Source: Sphingomonas sp. Leaf242 | GTDB taxonomy: Bacteria > Pseudomonadota > Alphaproteobacteria > Sphingomonadales > Sphingomonadaceae | Direction of reading: 5' to 3' | NCBI RefSeq assembly: GCF_001422045.1 | Contig: NZ_LMLW01000008.1 | Span: 1 to 64,000 of the forward strand | Length of the DNA: 64,000 nucleotides | Shown here: positions 1-8,923 of the stretch, one piece after another | Layout of the letters: every line of letters begins with the position of its first letter | How positions within the stretch are numbered: the stretch's first letter is position 1 | Notes under the pieces: generated by a model | Databases searched by the model: none | Told to the model about the DNA's origin: nothing | What the model saw: the letters and a program-made list of their open reading frames with translations, nothing else | Translations under genes and position numbers: made by a program

Positions 1-132
1 CAACCAGAACAACGCCATCTACCGCCTCCATCGTCACACACTCTGTGAATCAGGAAGCTCCATTCAGATCAATAGACTGATTGGGTTTGAGCCCTAACAT
101 CGCTCTAATCGGCAACTTTGGGCAGCCGCCCC
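1..132. other. Window edge, no gene seen
   Basis: I see no convincing coding sequence here. The bases lie downstream of the egtD stop codon, so they are probably the 3' flank of that operon. No clear terminator hairpin is visible. Confidence 0.5.
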
Positions 133-1110
133 TCAGGGTGCCGGCCGCTCTACCTGCGCCTCGGCCAGATACACGCCGAACAGACCTTCGGGATCGGTCC
201 ACGCCGCCACCGGCGTCCACCCGCCGGACCGCAACAGGATCCGCGCATCGCGTGCGCCGTATTTGTGCGAATTTTCGGTGTGTATCGTCTCGCCCGCAGT
301 CATTTCGAACGATCGCCCATCGACGGTAAACGCGACGTCGCGCACCGCCTCAAGATGCATCTCGATCCGCGCGCGATCGTCGTTCCACACCGCCTTGTGA
401 CGGAACGCATCGACCGGGATATCGCCGTCCAGTTCGCGGTTGATCCGCTCGAGCAGGTTCAGGTTGAACGCCGCCGTCACGCCCTGCGCATCGTCATACG
501 CGGGCACCAGAACGTCCTCGCCCTTGATCCGGTCCATCCCGATCAACAGCATCGCGCCGACGCCAAGCGACGACCGCATCGCGCGCAGCAGATCGACCGC
601 CATCAGCGGAATCATGTTGCCGATCGTCGATCCCGGAAAGAAGCCGAGCTTGGGCGTCTCGGCGATCGTCTTGGGCAGGCTCAGCGGCCGCATGAAGTCC
701 GCCTCAAACGGCAGCACCAGCAGGTCGGGGAACTGCTCGCCCAGCACCTTCGACGACTCGCGCAGAAAATCGCCCGAGATGTCGATCGGTACATAGACCG
801 ACGGCGCCACGGCCTCGAGCAGGATCGGCGTCTTGGTCGACGATCCCGACCCGAACTCGACGACCGCACGCCCCGCGCCCGCAAGCGTCGCCACCTCGGG
901 ACATGCCGTTTCCAGGATCGAACGCTCGGTCCGCGTCGGATAATATTCGGGCAGATCGGTGATCTTCTCGAACAGCTCCGAGCCGCGCCGATCGTAGAAC
1001 CACCGCGCCGGGATCGCCCGCGGCCGCCGCGCGAGCCCGTCCAGCACGTCCGCGCGGAATTGCGGGTCGGCGAGCGTCTGCTGGCCGTCCTCGATCTCAG
1101 GCTTCAACAT
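133..1110 (-). CDS. egtD: L-histidine N-alpha-methyltransferase EgtD
   Basis: EgtD trimethylates histidine with three SAM to give hercynine, the first step of ergothioneine synthesis in the cytoplasm. The 325-residue product has the usual family length and the hallmark N-terminal segment FEKITDLPEYYPTRTE, followed by the SAM-binding VVEFGSGSSTKT loop. I start at MLKPEIED (ATG 1110-1108) rather than a longer in-frame start at 1149, because this ATG overlaps the egtB stop codon as TGATG, which implies translational coupling. The gene lies directly downstream of egtB. No egtA, egtC or egtE is visible in the window. Confidence 0.95.
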   Translation of the reverse strand: MLKPEIEDGQQTLADPQFRADVLDGLARRPRAIPARWFYDRRGSELFEKITDLPEYYPTRTERSILETACPEVATLAGAGRAVVEFGSGSSTKTPILLEAVAPSVYVPIDISGDFLRESSKVLGEQFPDLLVLPFEADFMRPLSLPKTIAETPKLGFFPGSTIGNMIPLMAVDLLRAMRSSLGVGAMLLIGMDRIKGEDVLVPAYDDAQGVTAAFNLNLLERINRELDGDIPVDAFRHKAVWNDDRARIEMHLEAVRDVAFTVDGRSFEMTAGETIHTENSHKYGARDARILLRSGGWTPVAAWTDPEGLFGVYLAEAQVERPAP

Positions 1111-2378
1111 CAGATATCTTTCGCGAGACGCACGCCGGTGAACTGCCACCGTTGGTGCGGATAGAAGAAATTGCGGTAGCTCGGCCGGGCATGGCCACGC
1201 GGCGTCGCGCAGCTGCCACCGCGCAGGATGAACTGCGAACTCATGAACTTGCCGTTATATTCGCCGACGGCGCCCGCCGCAGTCACGAAGCCGGGATACG
1301 GGCGGTATGCGCTGCCGGTCCATTCCCAGACATCGCCGAAAAATGCCGGGCCATTCGCCGCAGGCCGAGGCTCGACCGGCCCCGCGACATCCATCTGGTT
1401 GCCGCCGCGCGCATCATGCGACGCCGCCGCAGCCTCCCATTCGAACTCGGTCGGCAACCGTGCGCCGGCCCAGCTCGCATACGCATCCGCCTCGAAGAAG
1501 CTCACATGCGTCACCGGCGCCGCGGGATCGATCGCGCGCCGCCCGTCGAGCCCGAACCGCGTCCAGCCCGCCTCGCCCTGCTCCCAATAGAGCGGCGCGA
1601 CGATGCCCTCGGCCTTCACCCACGCCCAACCATCCGCCAGCCAATGCCGCGCTTCGGTGTAGCCGCCATCGGCAATGAACGCCGCCCACTCGCCGTTCGT
1701 CACGGTCCGGTCGGCGATCGCATGCGGCACCAGCAGGGCAGCGTGCCGCGGTCCCTCGCAATCGAACGCGAACCCGTCGCCGTCATGCCCGACCTCGACG
1801 ATCCCGCTCTCGCGCGCGATCCAGCCGATCGGCCCCGGCATCTCGACCGGTACTTTCCGCGGCGCCGGCCACATCGCAGGCTCCAACGGGTTTTCGGAAA
1901 ACATGTGGAGGATGTCGGTCACCAGCAATTCCTGGTGTTGCTCCTCGTGATGGCACCCGAGCGCGACCAACGCTTGCGCATCCGCCGACAAGCCCGGCAG
2001 CGCGTCGAGCAGCGCCGCATCGACATGCGCGCGGTACGCCCGCACTTCGTCGAGCGACGGCCGCGTCACCATCCCGCGCCGATCGCGCGCATGACGCCGC
2101 CCCTCGGCCTCGTAATAGCTGTTGAACAGGAACGGAAAACGCTCGTCGTGGAGCGCATAACCGGCGACGTGATCGCGCAACACGAACGTCTCGAAGAACC
2201 ACGTCGTATGCGCCAGATGCCACTTGGTCGGCGACGCGTCGTCCATCGACTGCACCGTCGCATCGGCATCCGACAGCGGCGCGGCCAGCGCCAGCGACAG
2301 CGCGCGTACGGTCGAGAAGCGCTCGCTCAAATCCGACGAATGAGCGGGGGTGAGTTCGGGACGAATAGGCTGCGGCAT
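1110..2378 (-). CDS. egtB: Ergothioneine sulfoxide synthase EgtB (iron-dependent)
   Basis: EgtB is a non-haem iron enzyme that joins hercynine oxidatively to a thiol donor (gamma-glutamylcysteine or cysteine). The 422-residue protein has an N-terminal DinB-like helical domain with candidate iron ligands (KWHLAH near residue 54, and HHEEQHQE near 143-150 giving an HxxxH pair). A C-terminal formylglycine-generating-enzyme-like domain follows (GDVWEWTGS, FILRGGSCATPRGH, RPSYRNFF). The start has an AAGGAT ribosome site about 7 bases upstream. The stop overlaps the egtD start by one base. Which thiol donor it uses cannot be read from the sequence, and no egtA or egtC is nearby. Confidence 0.94.
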   Translation of the reverse strand: MPQPIRPELTPAHSSDLSERFSTVRALSLALAAPLSDADATVQSMDDASPTKWHLAHTTWFFETFVLRDHVAGYALHDERFPFLFNSYYEAEGRRHARDRRGMVTRPSLDEVRAYRAHVDAALLDALPGLSADAQALVALGCHHEEQHQELLVTDILHMFSENPLEPAMWPAPRKVPVEMPGPIGWIARESGIVEVGHDGDGFAFDCEGPRHAALLVPHAIADRTVTNGEWAAFIADGGYTEARHWLADGWAWVKAEGIVAPLYWEQGEAGWTRFGLDGRRAIDPAAPVTHVSFFEADAYASWAGARLPTEFEWEAAAASHDARGGNQMDVAGPVEPRPAANGPAFFGDVWEWTGSAYRPYPGFVTAAGAVGEYNGKFMSSQFILRGGSCATPRGHARPSYRNFFYPHQRWQFTGVRLAKDI

Positions 2379-2426
2379 CGGTTATCCTTCAATGCGTCGC
2401 CCAGTACCGCAACGCGCGAACGCCGA

Positions 2427-3011
2427 TCACGCCTGCGCGCGCGTAGCCCCCGGTCGCCATAGAACGTCGCCGGCCCCGTTTTGGTTCACTGCGCGCGACG
2501 CCACGAACAGGAAATCGGATAGCCGGTTAACATACGCTAATGCCGCGGGATTCAGCGGCATATCGTGCGTCGCCGAGACCGCGGATCGCTCCGCGCGCCG
2601 CGAAATCGCCCGCGCCAGATGCAGCGCGGCGGCCTGCGGCGATCCGCCCGGCAGGATGAAGCTGCGCAACGGCGCGAGGTGCACGTTCATCGCATCGATC
2701 TCGCGCTCGAGTCGCTCGACCTGCGCCGGCACGATCCGCAACACCATCTCGGACGGCGCGAACCCCTCGTCGGTCGCAGGCGTCGCAAGGTCGGCGCCGA
2801 GATCGAACAGGTCGTTCTGGATCCGCTCCAGCGCGCCGGCGAGCGGATCGTCGCCGAGTGTCACCACAGCAATGCCAATCGCGGAGTTCGCCTCGTCGAC
2901 ATCGCCGATCGCCTGCATCAGCGCGCTCGCCTTCGACACCCGCGACCCGTCGACCAGCCCCGTCGTGCCGTCGTCACCGGTTCGCGTGTAGATCTTGTTG
3001 AGCTTGACCAT
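2427..3011 (-). CDS. PduO-type cob(I)alamin/cob(I)yrinic acid adenosyltransferase
   Basis: This enzyme transfers the adenosyl group of ATP to Co(I) corrinoid to make adenosylcobalamin or its precursor. The 194-residue product has the PduO-family N-terminus KIYTRTGDDGTTGL (ATP-binding, residues 5-18), the GDVDEANSAIG segment, and the conserved RAISRRAER and YVNRLSDFLFV motifs near the C-terminus. It lies 48 bp upstream of egtB on the same strand and downstream of the small twin-transmembrane gene. The pairing with the latter is a common alphaproteobacterial arrangement. A link with ergothioneine synthesis is probably only co-transcription. Confidence 0.93.
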   Translation of the reverse strand: MVKLNKIYTRTGDDGTTGLVDGSRVSKASALMQAIGDVDEANSAIGIAVVTLGDDPLAGALERIQNDLFDLGADLATPATDEGFAPSEMVLRIVPAQVERLEREIDAMNVHLAPLRSFILPGGSPQAAALHLARAISRRAERSAVSATHDMPLNPAALAYVNRLSDFLFVASRAVNQNGAGDVLWRPGATRAQA

Positions 3012-3034
3012 TTTTATCCACCAACACCAGGATT

Positions 3035-3116
3035 CGTCATCCTGACGAAGGTCAGGAACCAGAGCCCAGAGCGCATCGCCAATTACTCTGGATCCTGACT
3101 TTCGTCAGGATGACGG
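3035..3116. repeat. Palindromic intergenic repeat, family 1 copy a
   Basis: Two inverted arms, cgtcatcctgacgaaggtca (from 3035) and tgactttcgtcaggatgacg (ending 3115), flank a short spacer, so the whole can fold into a long hairpin. Each arm is itself partly palindromic. A near copy lies at 6049-6130 and a diverged one at 42787-42870. It sits between the twin-transmembrane gene and the adenosyltransferase gene on the same strand and may modulate their joint transcript. Confidence 0.85.
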
Positions 3117-3169
3117 ACGCACACCGACTGCGGAAGTGGCCGAACCCCGTGAGTGGGGCAGCCCCTTTC

Positions 3170-3400
3170 CTAGTTCCGTCCCGCCGCGAACAGGATCACG
3201 ACGACGATCAGGATCGCCAGCGCCTGGAAGAAGATTCGCTGCTGCATCATCCGATTCGATTTCAGTGACGCCGCGCTCGGGCCGTTGCCGTCGCGAACCT
3301 GCGCCGTTCCCTCCTGCAGAAACGACACGACGCCCCGCACCAAAGCCACGACGGTCGCGATCATCGCCGCGATCAGGAGGATGACGAGGAATGTGTTCAT
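3170..3400 (-). CDS. Twin-transmembrane small protein, HIG1-like
   Basis: A 76-residue membrane protein with two predicted helices (about residues 4-27 and 56-74) joined by a polar loop. The segment SNRMMQQRIFFQALAI resembles the HIG1 hypoxia-induced signature (SNKLMRxRVxxQxxA), so I place it in the bacterial twin-transmembrane HIG1-like family. Its biochemical role is not established. In alphaproteobacteria this small gene commonly precedes the PduO-type adenosyltransferase, as it does here across a 158-bp gap that holds a palindromic repeat. Confidence 0.82.
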   Translation of the reverse strand: MNTFLVILLIAAMIATVVALVRGVVSFLQEGTAQVRDGNGPSAASLKSNRMMQQRIFFQALAILIVVVILFAAGRN

Positions 3401-3483
3401 AGACGGAATGTAAGCGCGCGCATCGACGCTAGCAATGGCAAGGATTGCATTGCGGATCGCCGCCCGATGCGCGCAGATAGCGC

Positions 3484-3834
3484 ATGCTCTACCTCGCGCT
3501 CAAAGCCCTGATTTCCGGCATTCTTATCGCCGCCGCCTCGGAGATCGCCAAACGCTATCCCGGCTTCGGCGCGCTCGTGGCGTCGCTGCCGCTGGTGTCG
3601 GTGCTCGGCATGATCTGGCTCTGGCGCGACAAGCCCGACCCTCGGACGATGGCCGCGCACGCCGGCGCGACCTTCTGGTACGTGTTGCCGTCGCTGCCAA
3701 TGTTCCTGCTGATCCCGGCGCTGCTCCGCCACGGCGTGCCGTTCTGGGTATCGCTGGTGGCCGGGTGCGTCCTGACGATCGCGCTGTATGCGGCGATGAC
3801 GTGGGCCGCGGCAAGGCTAGGGATCGAGCTGTAG
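3484..3834 (+). CDS. DUF3147-family inner membrane protein
   Basis: A 116-residue, very hydrophobic protein with about four membrane helices. It has the family features ALISGILIAAASEIAKR at the N-terminus, ASLPLVSVLGMIWLW in the second helix and a central PSLPMFLLIPALLRHG segment. I recognise the DUF3147 pattern, but no function is established. It is divergent from the twin-transmembrane gene and appears to be monocistronic. A run of palindromic repeats follows it. Confidence 0.8.
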   Translation: MLYLALKALISGILIAAASEIAKRYPGFGALVASLPLVSVLGMIWLWRDKPDPRTMAAHAGATFWYVLPSLPMFLLIPALLRHGVPFWVSLVAGCVLTIALYAAMTWAAARLGIEL

Positions 3835-3871
3835 CGCACCCATACAAGCAAAAGCCCCCCCTAACTCAGAG

Positions 3872-3980
3872 CGCCACCCCGGCGAAGGCCGGGGCCCAGT
3901 TGGAAAGGTCGCAGTAACTAAGGATTGCGCCCAGTTGGCAACGTCCCCCAATTGGGCCCCGGCCTCCGCCGGGGTGGTGG
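3872..3980. repeat. Palindromic intergenic repeat, family 2
   Basis: Arms ccaccccggcgaaggccggg (from 3874) and ccccggcctccgccggggtg (ending 3977) are inverted copies about 50 bp apart, and each also forms a local GC-rich hairpin. The element lies between the convergent DUF3147 gene and gluQ, a typical place for REP-like elements and bidirectional termination. Confidence 0.75.
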
Positions 3981-4005
3981 CACGTTACAGGCGCCATACC
4001 CTCCT

Positions 4006-4066
4006 CCTTGTTTCCCCGCGAAGGCGGGGACCCAGACTGGGCTCCCGCCTTCGCGGGAGAACAAGG
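4006..4066. repeat. Palindromic repeat, family 3 copy a
   Basis: A 61-bp element bounded by CCTTGT and ACAAGG, with two internal hairpin arms (ccccgcgaaggcgggg and cccgccttcgcggg). An almost identical copy is present 43 kb away at 47283-47341, which shows that this is a dispersed repeat rather than a local terminator. Confidence 0.85.
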
Positions 4067-4124
4067 AGGCATAGGCTGCCATCCGCTTCTCAGCACACCT
4101 TGCGGCTGACTCGGACGCCGACGA

Positions 4125-4979
4125 TCAGCAGCGCGAGACGGCCGCGATCACCCCACCCCGCACCCGAGCCGCCAGCACCACCCCATCCTCCCCCGCCGCC
4201 CGCATCTCAGCCAGCGACAAAGCCCCATCCCGCTTAGCCAACCGCCGCCCCGCAGCATCCACCACCAGCGGGTGATGATGATACGCCGGCACCGCCAACC
4301 CCAGCAAAGCCTGCAAAACCCGGTGCACGTCCGTCGCCGCGAACAGGTCCACCCCGCGCACCACGTCCGTCACCCCCTGCGCCGCATCATCCAGAGTCAC
4401 CGCCAGATGATAGCTCGCCGGCGCATCCTTCCTCGCCAGCACGACATCCCCCTGCGCCAGCGGATCGGCGACAACCGTCCCCGCAATCGCATCATGCCAC
4501 GCAAGCACGCCAGTGACCGCCACGGCCTTCGCCATGTCCAGCCGCCAGCAATGCGCCACATCCCCCCGGGCAGCGACCTCCTCCGCGCTCAGACCGCGAC
4601 AAATCCCCGGATAGACCGGCCCGACATCCCCCTGCGGCGCCGACGCGCTCGCCGCGATCTCCGCCCGCGTACAGAAACAGGGGTAAACTAGCCCGCGCGC
4701 CTTCAATGCCGCTAGCGCAACATCATACGTAGCCAGCCGCTCCGACTGAAACACCAGCGAGTCCCACCGCAACCCAAGCCACGCCAGATCCTCCAAAATC
4801 CCCGCCACGAACTCAGGTCGACTCCGCGTCCCATCGATATCCTCGATCCGCAGCAGGAACCGCCCGCCCCGCTCACACGCGTAATCGTGCGCGCGGATCG
4901 CCGACACCGCATGGCCCAGGTGTAACCGCCCCGTCGGGCTCGGCGCGAACCGCGTGACGACCGGTTCGTCGCTCACCAC
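4125..4979 (-). CDS. gluQ: Glutamyl-Q tRNA(Asp) synthetase (GluQ-RS)
   Basis: GluQ-RS activates glutamate and attaches it to the queuosine at position 34 of tRNA(Asp). The 284-residue protein is a truncated glutamyl-tRNA synthetase: it has the class I catalytic core but no anticodon-binding domain. Visible motifs are RFAPSPTGRLHLGHA (HIGH-like, residues 10-24), zinc ligands CFC (101-103) with Tyr123 and Cys127, and the KMSKS-like LAKRDGA (247-253). That short length and the zinc pattern separate it from GltX. It appears monocistronic, with repeats downstream. Confidence 0.93.
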   Translation of the reverse strand: MVSDEPVVTRFAPSPTGRLHLGHAVSAIRAHDYACERGGRFLLRIEDIDGTRSRPEFVAGILEDLAWLGLRWDSLVFQSERLATYDVALAALKARGLVYPCFCTRAEIAASASAPQGDVGPVYPGICRGLSAEEVAARGDVAHCWRLDMAKAVAVTGVLAWHDAIAGTVVADPLAQGDVVLARKDAPASYHLAVTLDDAAQGVTDVVRGVDLFAATDVHRVLQALLGLAVPAYHHHPLVVDAAGRRLAKRDGALSLAEMRAAGEDGVVLAARVRGGVIAAVSRC

Positions 4980-5068
4980 GCTTGACCGACCGCCACGCGG
5001 CGTGCTGTCATGGCGGTGTCATCGCTGTCGTCCATAGGGCGCTCTGCGAAGCCTGAGTGGGAGGAGCC

Positions 5069-5635
5069 GTGTTTCACCCCGATCTGATGCGTCATCCGGA
5101 TGGTTGTCCGGCGCTCGTGCTCAATGCCGATTACACGCCGCTTTCCTACTATCCGCTCAGCGTCTGGCCGTGGCAAACCGCGGTCAAGGCGGTGTTCCTC
5201 GACCGTGTCGACATCGTCGCCACCTATGAACGCGAAGTCCGCAGCGCCAATTTCGCGCTGAAGCTGCCCTCGGTGATCGCGCTCAAGCAGTTCGTCCGAC
5301 CGTCGCAATTTCCCGCCTTCACCCGCTTCAACCTGTTCCTGCGCGACAAGTTCACCTGCCAATATTGCGGCAAGCTGCGCGATCTCACTTTCGACCATGT
5401 CGTCCCCCGCGCGCAAGGCGGACGTACCACGTGGGAGAACGTCGTCACCGCCTGCTCGCCCTGCAACCTCAAGAAAGGCGGCCGCACGCCGAAACAGGCG
5501 GCGATGCCGCTCCACATCGAGGCGATCCGCCCGACCAACTGGCATCTGCAAGAACACGGCCGCAGCTTCCCGCCCAACTACCTGCACGACACGTGGCACG
5601 ACTGGCTGTACTGGGACATCGAACTCGAGGCCTGA
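5069..5635 (+). CDS. HNH endonuclease family protein
   Basis: A 188-residue protein of an HNH family that is near-universal in alphaproteobacteria. The N-terminal PALVLNADYTPLSYYPLS segment is characteristic. The HNH core reads CQYCG...LTFDHVVPRAQGG...WENVVTACSPCNLKKG, with two CxxC zinc pairs and the catalytic His in DHV. Its cellular substrate is not known. I prefer the GTG at 5069 (VFHPDL...) because family members begin this way and a GAGGAG lies just upstream. GTG 5057 and ATG 5087 are alternatives. It is divergent from gluQ and followed closely by an EF-hand gene. Confidence 0.9.
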   Translation: MFHPDLMRHPDGCPALVLNADYTPLSYYPLSVWPWQTAVKAVFLDRVDIVATYEREVRSANFALKLPSVIALKQFVRPSQFPAFTRFNLFLRDKFTCQYCGKLRDLTFDHVVPRAQGGRTTWENVVTACSPCNLKKGGRTPKQAAMPLHIEAIRPTNWHLQEHGRSFPPNYLHDTWHDWLYWDIELEA

Positions 5636-5660
5636 CGGCATCGATACGACGGGAGATTCT

Positions 5661-6035
5661 ATGCAGGTGAAACTGGTAACGGCGCTCGCCGCGACAGGAA
5701 TTATGGTGTCCGCGTGCGGCGACAAGGACGCGCAGCGCGCACAGGCCGACGCCAACGCGGTCGGCTTCGTGCCCCCATCGGTAACCTCGCGGCTCGATTT
5801 CGGCGCCAGCTTGGAGCGTCGTTTCCGGACGCTCGACCGCAATGGTGACGACCGCATCACCAAGGACGAACTCCCCTCGCCCAACTCTCGCATCAGGGCG
5901 TTCGACCGCAACAAGGATGGCGTCATCACTGCGATCGAGTGGAGCGAAGGCACGCTCGCCTGGTTCGACAAGATGGACCTGAACCACGACGGCACGGTCA
6001 CGTCGGAAGAGCGTACGGAGTCGCGTAACCGGTAA
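5661..6035 (+). CDS. EF-hand calcium-binding lipoprotein
   Basis: The 124-residue product starts at ATG 5661 after a GGGAGAT ribosome site. It has a lipoprotein signal ending in the lipobox VSAC (Cys near residue 18). Three EF-hand loops follow: DRNGDDRITKDE, DRNKDGVITAIE and DLNHDGTVTSEE, each with Asp/Asn at the calcium positions and an acidic residue at position 12. It is likely an envelope-anchored calcium-binding protein of unknown role. It lies 25 bp after the HNH gene and may be co-transcribed. A strong palindromic repeat follows. Confidence 0.85.
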   Translation: MQVKLVTALAATGIMVSACGDKDAQRAQADANAVGFVPPSVTSRLDFGASLERRFRTLDRNGDDRITKDELPSPNSRIRAFDRNKDGVITAIEWSEGTLAWFDKMDLNHDGTVTSEERTESRNR

Positions 6036-6048
6036 CCATCTACCGTTC

Positions 6049-6130
6049 CGTCATCCTGACGAAAGTCAGGATCCAGGGTAACGGCACGCGGCTTTTTTGG
6101 CTCTGGATCCTGACTTTCGTCAGGATGACG
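6049..6130. repeat. Palindromic intergenic repeat, family 1 copy b
   Basis: Arms cgtcatcctgacgaaagtca and tgactttcgtcaggatgacg are perfect inverted copies separated by about 40 bp. The sequence matches the element at 3035-3116 closely. It lies immediately after the EF-hand gene, where it could also end transcription or stabilise the 3' end. Confidence 0.88.
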
Positions 6131-6245
6131 CGAGAAGATAAATCCGACATTAAATTACACGCAATCAGCGTTTTTCATTCGAACCCACTCCTTCACGGCA
6201 CCAAAGCTGGTTGACCTGATCCCTGCCGCAGCGCAGCAGGGAATC

Positions 6246-8921
6246 ATGGCAAGCCTCCCCGCAATCGCGAACAATTCCGACATCCGCTTCCTCGGCAAAC
6301 TGCTCGGCGACGTCATTCGCGCCTATGGCGGCGAGCGCCTGTTCGAGGCCACCGAGACGATCCGCAAGGCATCGGTCGAGCGCCACCGCGATGCCTCCGA
6401 AGGCAAGCCCGGCGACGATCGCGCGGTCGACCTCAGCCTCGAAAAGCTCAGCCTCGACGAGACGCTCGATTTCGTCCGCGGCTTCATGCTGTTCTCGATG
6501 CTCGCCAATCTCGCCGAGGATCGCCAGGGCATCGCCGCGGAAGACGGCGCCGACCTCGCCTCCGCAATCGCACAACTCGAATCCGAAGGGATCGACCGCA
6601 CCCAGATCCGCAAGCTGCTCGACCACGCACTGATCGCCCCCGTGCTCACCGCGCACCCGACCGAAGTGCGCCGCAAAAGCATGATCGACCACCGCAACCG
6701 GATCGCCGAGCTGATGGGCCTGCGCGATCTCGGCCGCGACACCACGCCCGACGGCGACAGCGTCGACGACGCGATCCTCCGCCAGATCGCTTTGCTCTGG
6801 CAAACCCGTGTCCTGCGCCGCGACCGCCTCTACGTCACCGACGAGGTCGACACCGCGCTCAGCTACCTGCGCGACGTGTTCCTCCCCGCGCTCCCCGCGC
6901 TGTACCAGCGCTGGGACCGCGCGCTCGGCGAACGCACGCCGAGCTTCTTGCGCCCCGGCAGCTGGATCGGCGGCGATCGCGACGGCAACCCGTACGTCAC
7001 CGCGGACTCGCTCAAGACCGCGCTGGCAAAGGCGAGCGAAGCCGTGCTCGGCTATTACTGTGACGCGGTGCACGCACTCGGCGCCGAACTCTCGATCTCG
7101 ACCGAGCACGCCCCCGCCGATGCCGCGGTGCAAGCGCTCGCCGACGCCAGCGGCGACGATGCCGCCAGCCGCAGCGACGAGCCCTATCGTCGCGCGCTCT
7201 CCGGCATCTACGCGCGGCTGTCCGCGACGCACGACGCGCTGACCGGCAAGCACGCCCCCCGCCCCGGCCGCCTCGTCGGCGAGCCCTACGCCAACCCCGC
7301 CGACTTCCGCGCCGACCTCGTCACGCTCGCGCACGGCCTCGGCATTGCGTTGAAGACCGGCGGCGCGCTCGGCCGGCTGATCCGCGCGGTCGAGACGTTC
7401 GGCTTCCACCTCGCAACGCTCGACCTTCGCCAGAACAGCGCCGTCCACGAACGCGTCGTCGCCGAACTGCTCAAGGTCGCCGGCGTCGAGGATGATTACC
7501 TCGCGCTAGACGAAGACGCCCGCGTCGCGCTGCTCCGCCGTGAACTCGCCAACGCCCGCCCGCTCACCTCGCGCTTCGCCGAATATTCCGAGGAAACCGC
7601 CGGCGAACTCGCGATCGTCCAGGCCGCCGCCGACGCGCACGCCGCCTACGGCCCCGCCTGCATCACCAACTACATCGTCTCGATGGCGCAGTCGGTCAGC
7701 GACCTGCTCGAAGTGAACCTGCTCCTGAAGGAAGTCGGCCTCTACCGCCCCGGTGAAACCCCGACCGCAGCGATCATGGCCGTGCCCCTGTTCGAGACGA
7801 TCGGCGATCTCGAAGCCGCCCCCGCCGTCATGAGTGCCTGGTTCGCGCTCCCCGAGATCGCCACGATCTCCAAGGCGCGCGGCCATCAGGAAGTGATGAT
7901 CGGCTATTCGGACAGCAACAAGGACGGCGGCTACCTCACCTCCACCTGGCAGCTCTCGAAAGCCTCGACCGCACTCAAACCCGTCTTCGCAAAGGCCGGC
8001 GTCGGCATGCAGCTGTTCCACGGCCGCGGCGGCGCAGTCGGACGCGGCGGCGGCTCGGCGTTCCGCGCGATCCGCGCGCAGCCCTCGGGCACCGTCCAGG
8101 GCCGCATCCGCATCACCGAGCAAGGCGAAGTCATCGCCGCGAAATACGGCACGCGCGACGCCGCGATGACCAACCTCGAAGCGATCGCCTCGGCCACGTT
8201 GCTAGCAAGCCTCGAACCCGAACGCCTCTCCAACGCCGACAACGCCAGCTTCTCCGCCGCAATGGACACGCTCAGCGACACCGCATTCCACAGCTACCGC
8301 GACCTCGTCTACGGTACGGAGGGCTTCCGCACCTTCTTCCGCCAGATGACGCCGATCGCCGAGATCGCCGGCCTCAAGATCGGCAGCCGCCCCGCCAGCC
8401 GCACCAAGTCCGACCGCATCGAAGACCTCCGCGCGATCCCCTGGGTGTTCAGCTGGGCGCAGGCGCGCGTCATGCTCCCCGGCTGGTACGGGGTAGGCCG
8501 TGCGATCGCCGATTTCGAGGACAAGGCGCTGTTGAAGGACATGGCGCAAGGCTGGCCGCTCTTCGCTTCTGCCCTCGCCAACCTCGAAATGGTGTTAGCC
8601 AAGTCCGACATCGGCATCGCCGAACGCTATGCCGGGCTCGTCGAGGACGACAAGCTCCGCGAGATTTTCACCACGATCCGCGACGGCTGGCACCAGACCC
8701 ACGACGGACTTCTGCAAGTCACCGGCCAGTCGCGCCTGCTCGAAAAGCACCCCGCCCTGGACGCCTCGATCCGCCTCCGCCTGCCGTACATCGAGCCACT
8801 CAACCTCCTCCAGATCGAGCTGATCAAACGCCGCCGAGCAGGCGAGGACGACCCGCGCATCGGCGAAGGCATCCTCCTATCCATCAACGCCATCGCCACC
8901 GCCCTGCGCAACAGCGGCTAA
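6246..8921 (+). CDS. ppc: Phosphoenolpyruvate carboxylase
   Basis: PEP carboxylase makes oxaloacetate from PEP and bicarbonate, an anaplerotic reaction of central metabolism. The 891-residue protein has both family signatures: VLTAHPTEVRRKS with catalytic His137, and VMIGYSDSNKDGGYLTS near residue 545. It also has the glycine-rich FHGRGGAVGRGGG loop near 590 and a C-terminus ending LSINAIATALRNSG, close to the usual ...GIAAGLRNTG. Length is normal for the bacterial enzyme. It stands alone, with repeats on both sides. Confidence 0.97.
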   Translation: MASLPAIANNSDIRFLGKLLGDVIRAYGGERLFEATETIRKASVERHRDASEGKPGDDRAVDLSLEKLSLDETLDFVRGFMLFSMLANLAEDRQGIAAEDGADLASAIAQLESEGIDRTQIRKLLDHALIAPVLTAHPTEVRRKSMIDHRNRIAELMGLRDLGRDTTPDGDSVDDAILRQIALLWQTRVLRRDRLYVTDEVDTALSYLRDVFLPALPALYQRWDRALGERTPSFLRPGSWIGGDRDGNPYVTADSLKTALAKASEAVLGYYCDAVHALGAELSISTEHAPADAAVQALADASGDDAASRSDEPYRRALSGIYARLSATHDALTGKHAPRPGRLVGEPYANPADFRADLVTLAHGLGIALKTGGALGRLIRAVETFGFHLATLDLRQNSAVHERVVAELLKVAGVEDDYLALDEDARVALLRRELANARPLTSRFAEYSEETAGELAIVQAAADAHAAYGPACITNYIVSMAQSVSDLLEVNLLLKEVGLYRPGETPTAAIMAVPLFETIGDLEAAPAVMSAWFALPEIATISKARGHQEVMIGYSDSNKDGGYLTSTWQLSKASTALKPVFAKAGVGMQLFHGRGGAVGRGGGSAFRAIRAQPSGTVQGRIRITEQGEVIAAKYGTRDAAMTNLEAIASATLLASLEPERLSNADNASFSAAMDTLSDTAFHSYRDLVYGTEGFRTFFRQMTPIAEIAGLKIGSRPASRTKSDRIEDLRAIPWVFSWAQARVMLPGWYGVGRAIADFEDKALLKDMAQGWPLFASALANLEMVLAKSDIGIAERYAGLVEDDKLREIFTTIRDGWHQTHDGLLQVTGQSRLLEKHPALDASIRLRLPYIEPLNLLQIELIKRRRAGEDDPRIGEGILLSINAIATALRNSG

Positions 8922-8923
8922 AA

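Noticed and set aside
3872..4066. Clustered repeats considered as a CRISPR array
   Set aside because: The units are inverted pairs of different types without regular spacers or direct repeats.
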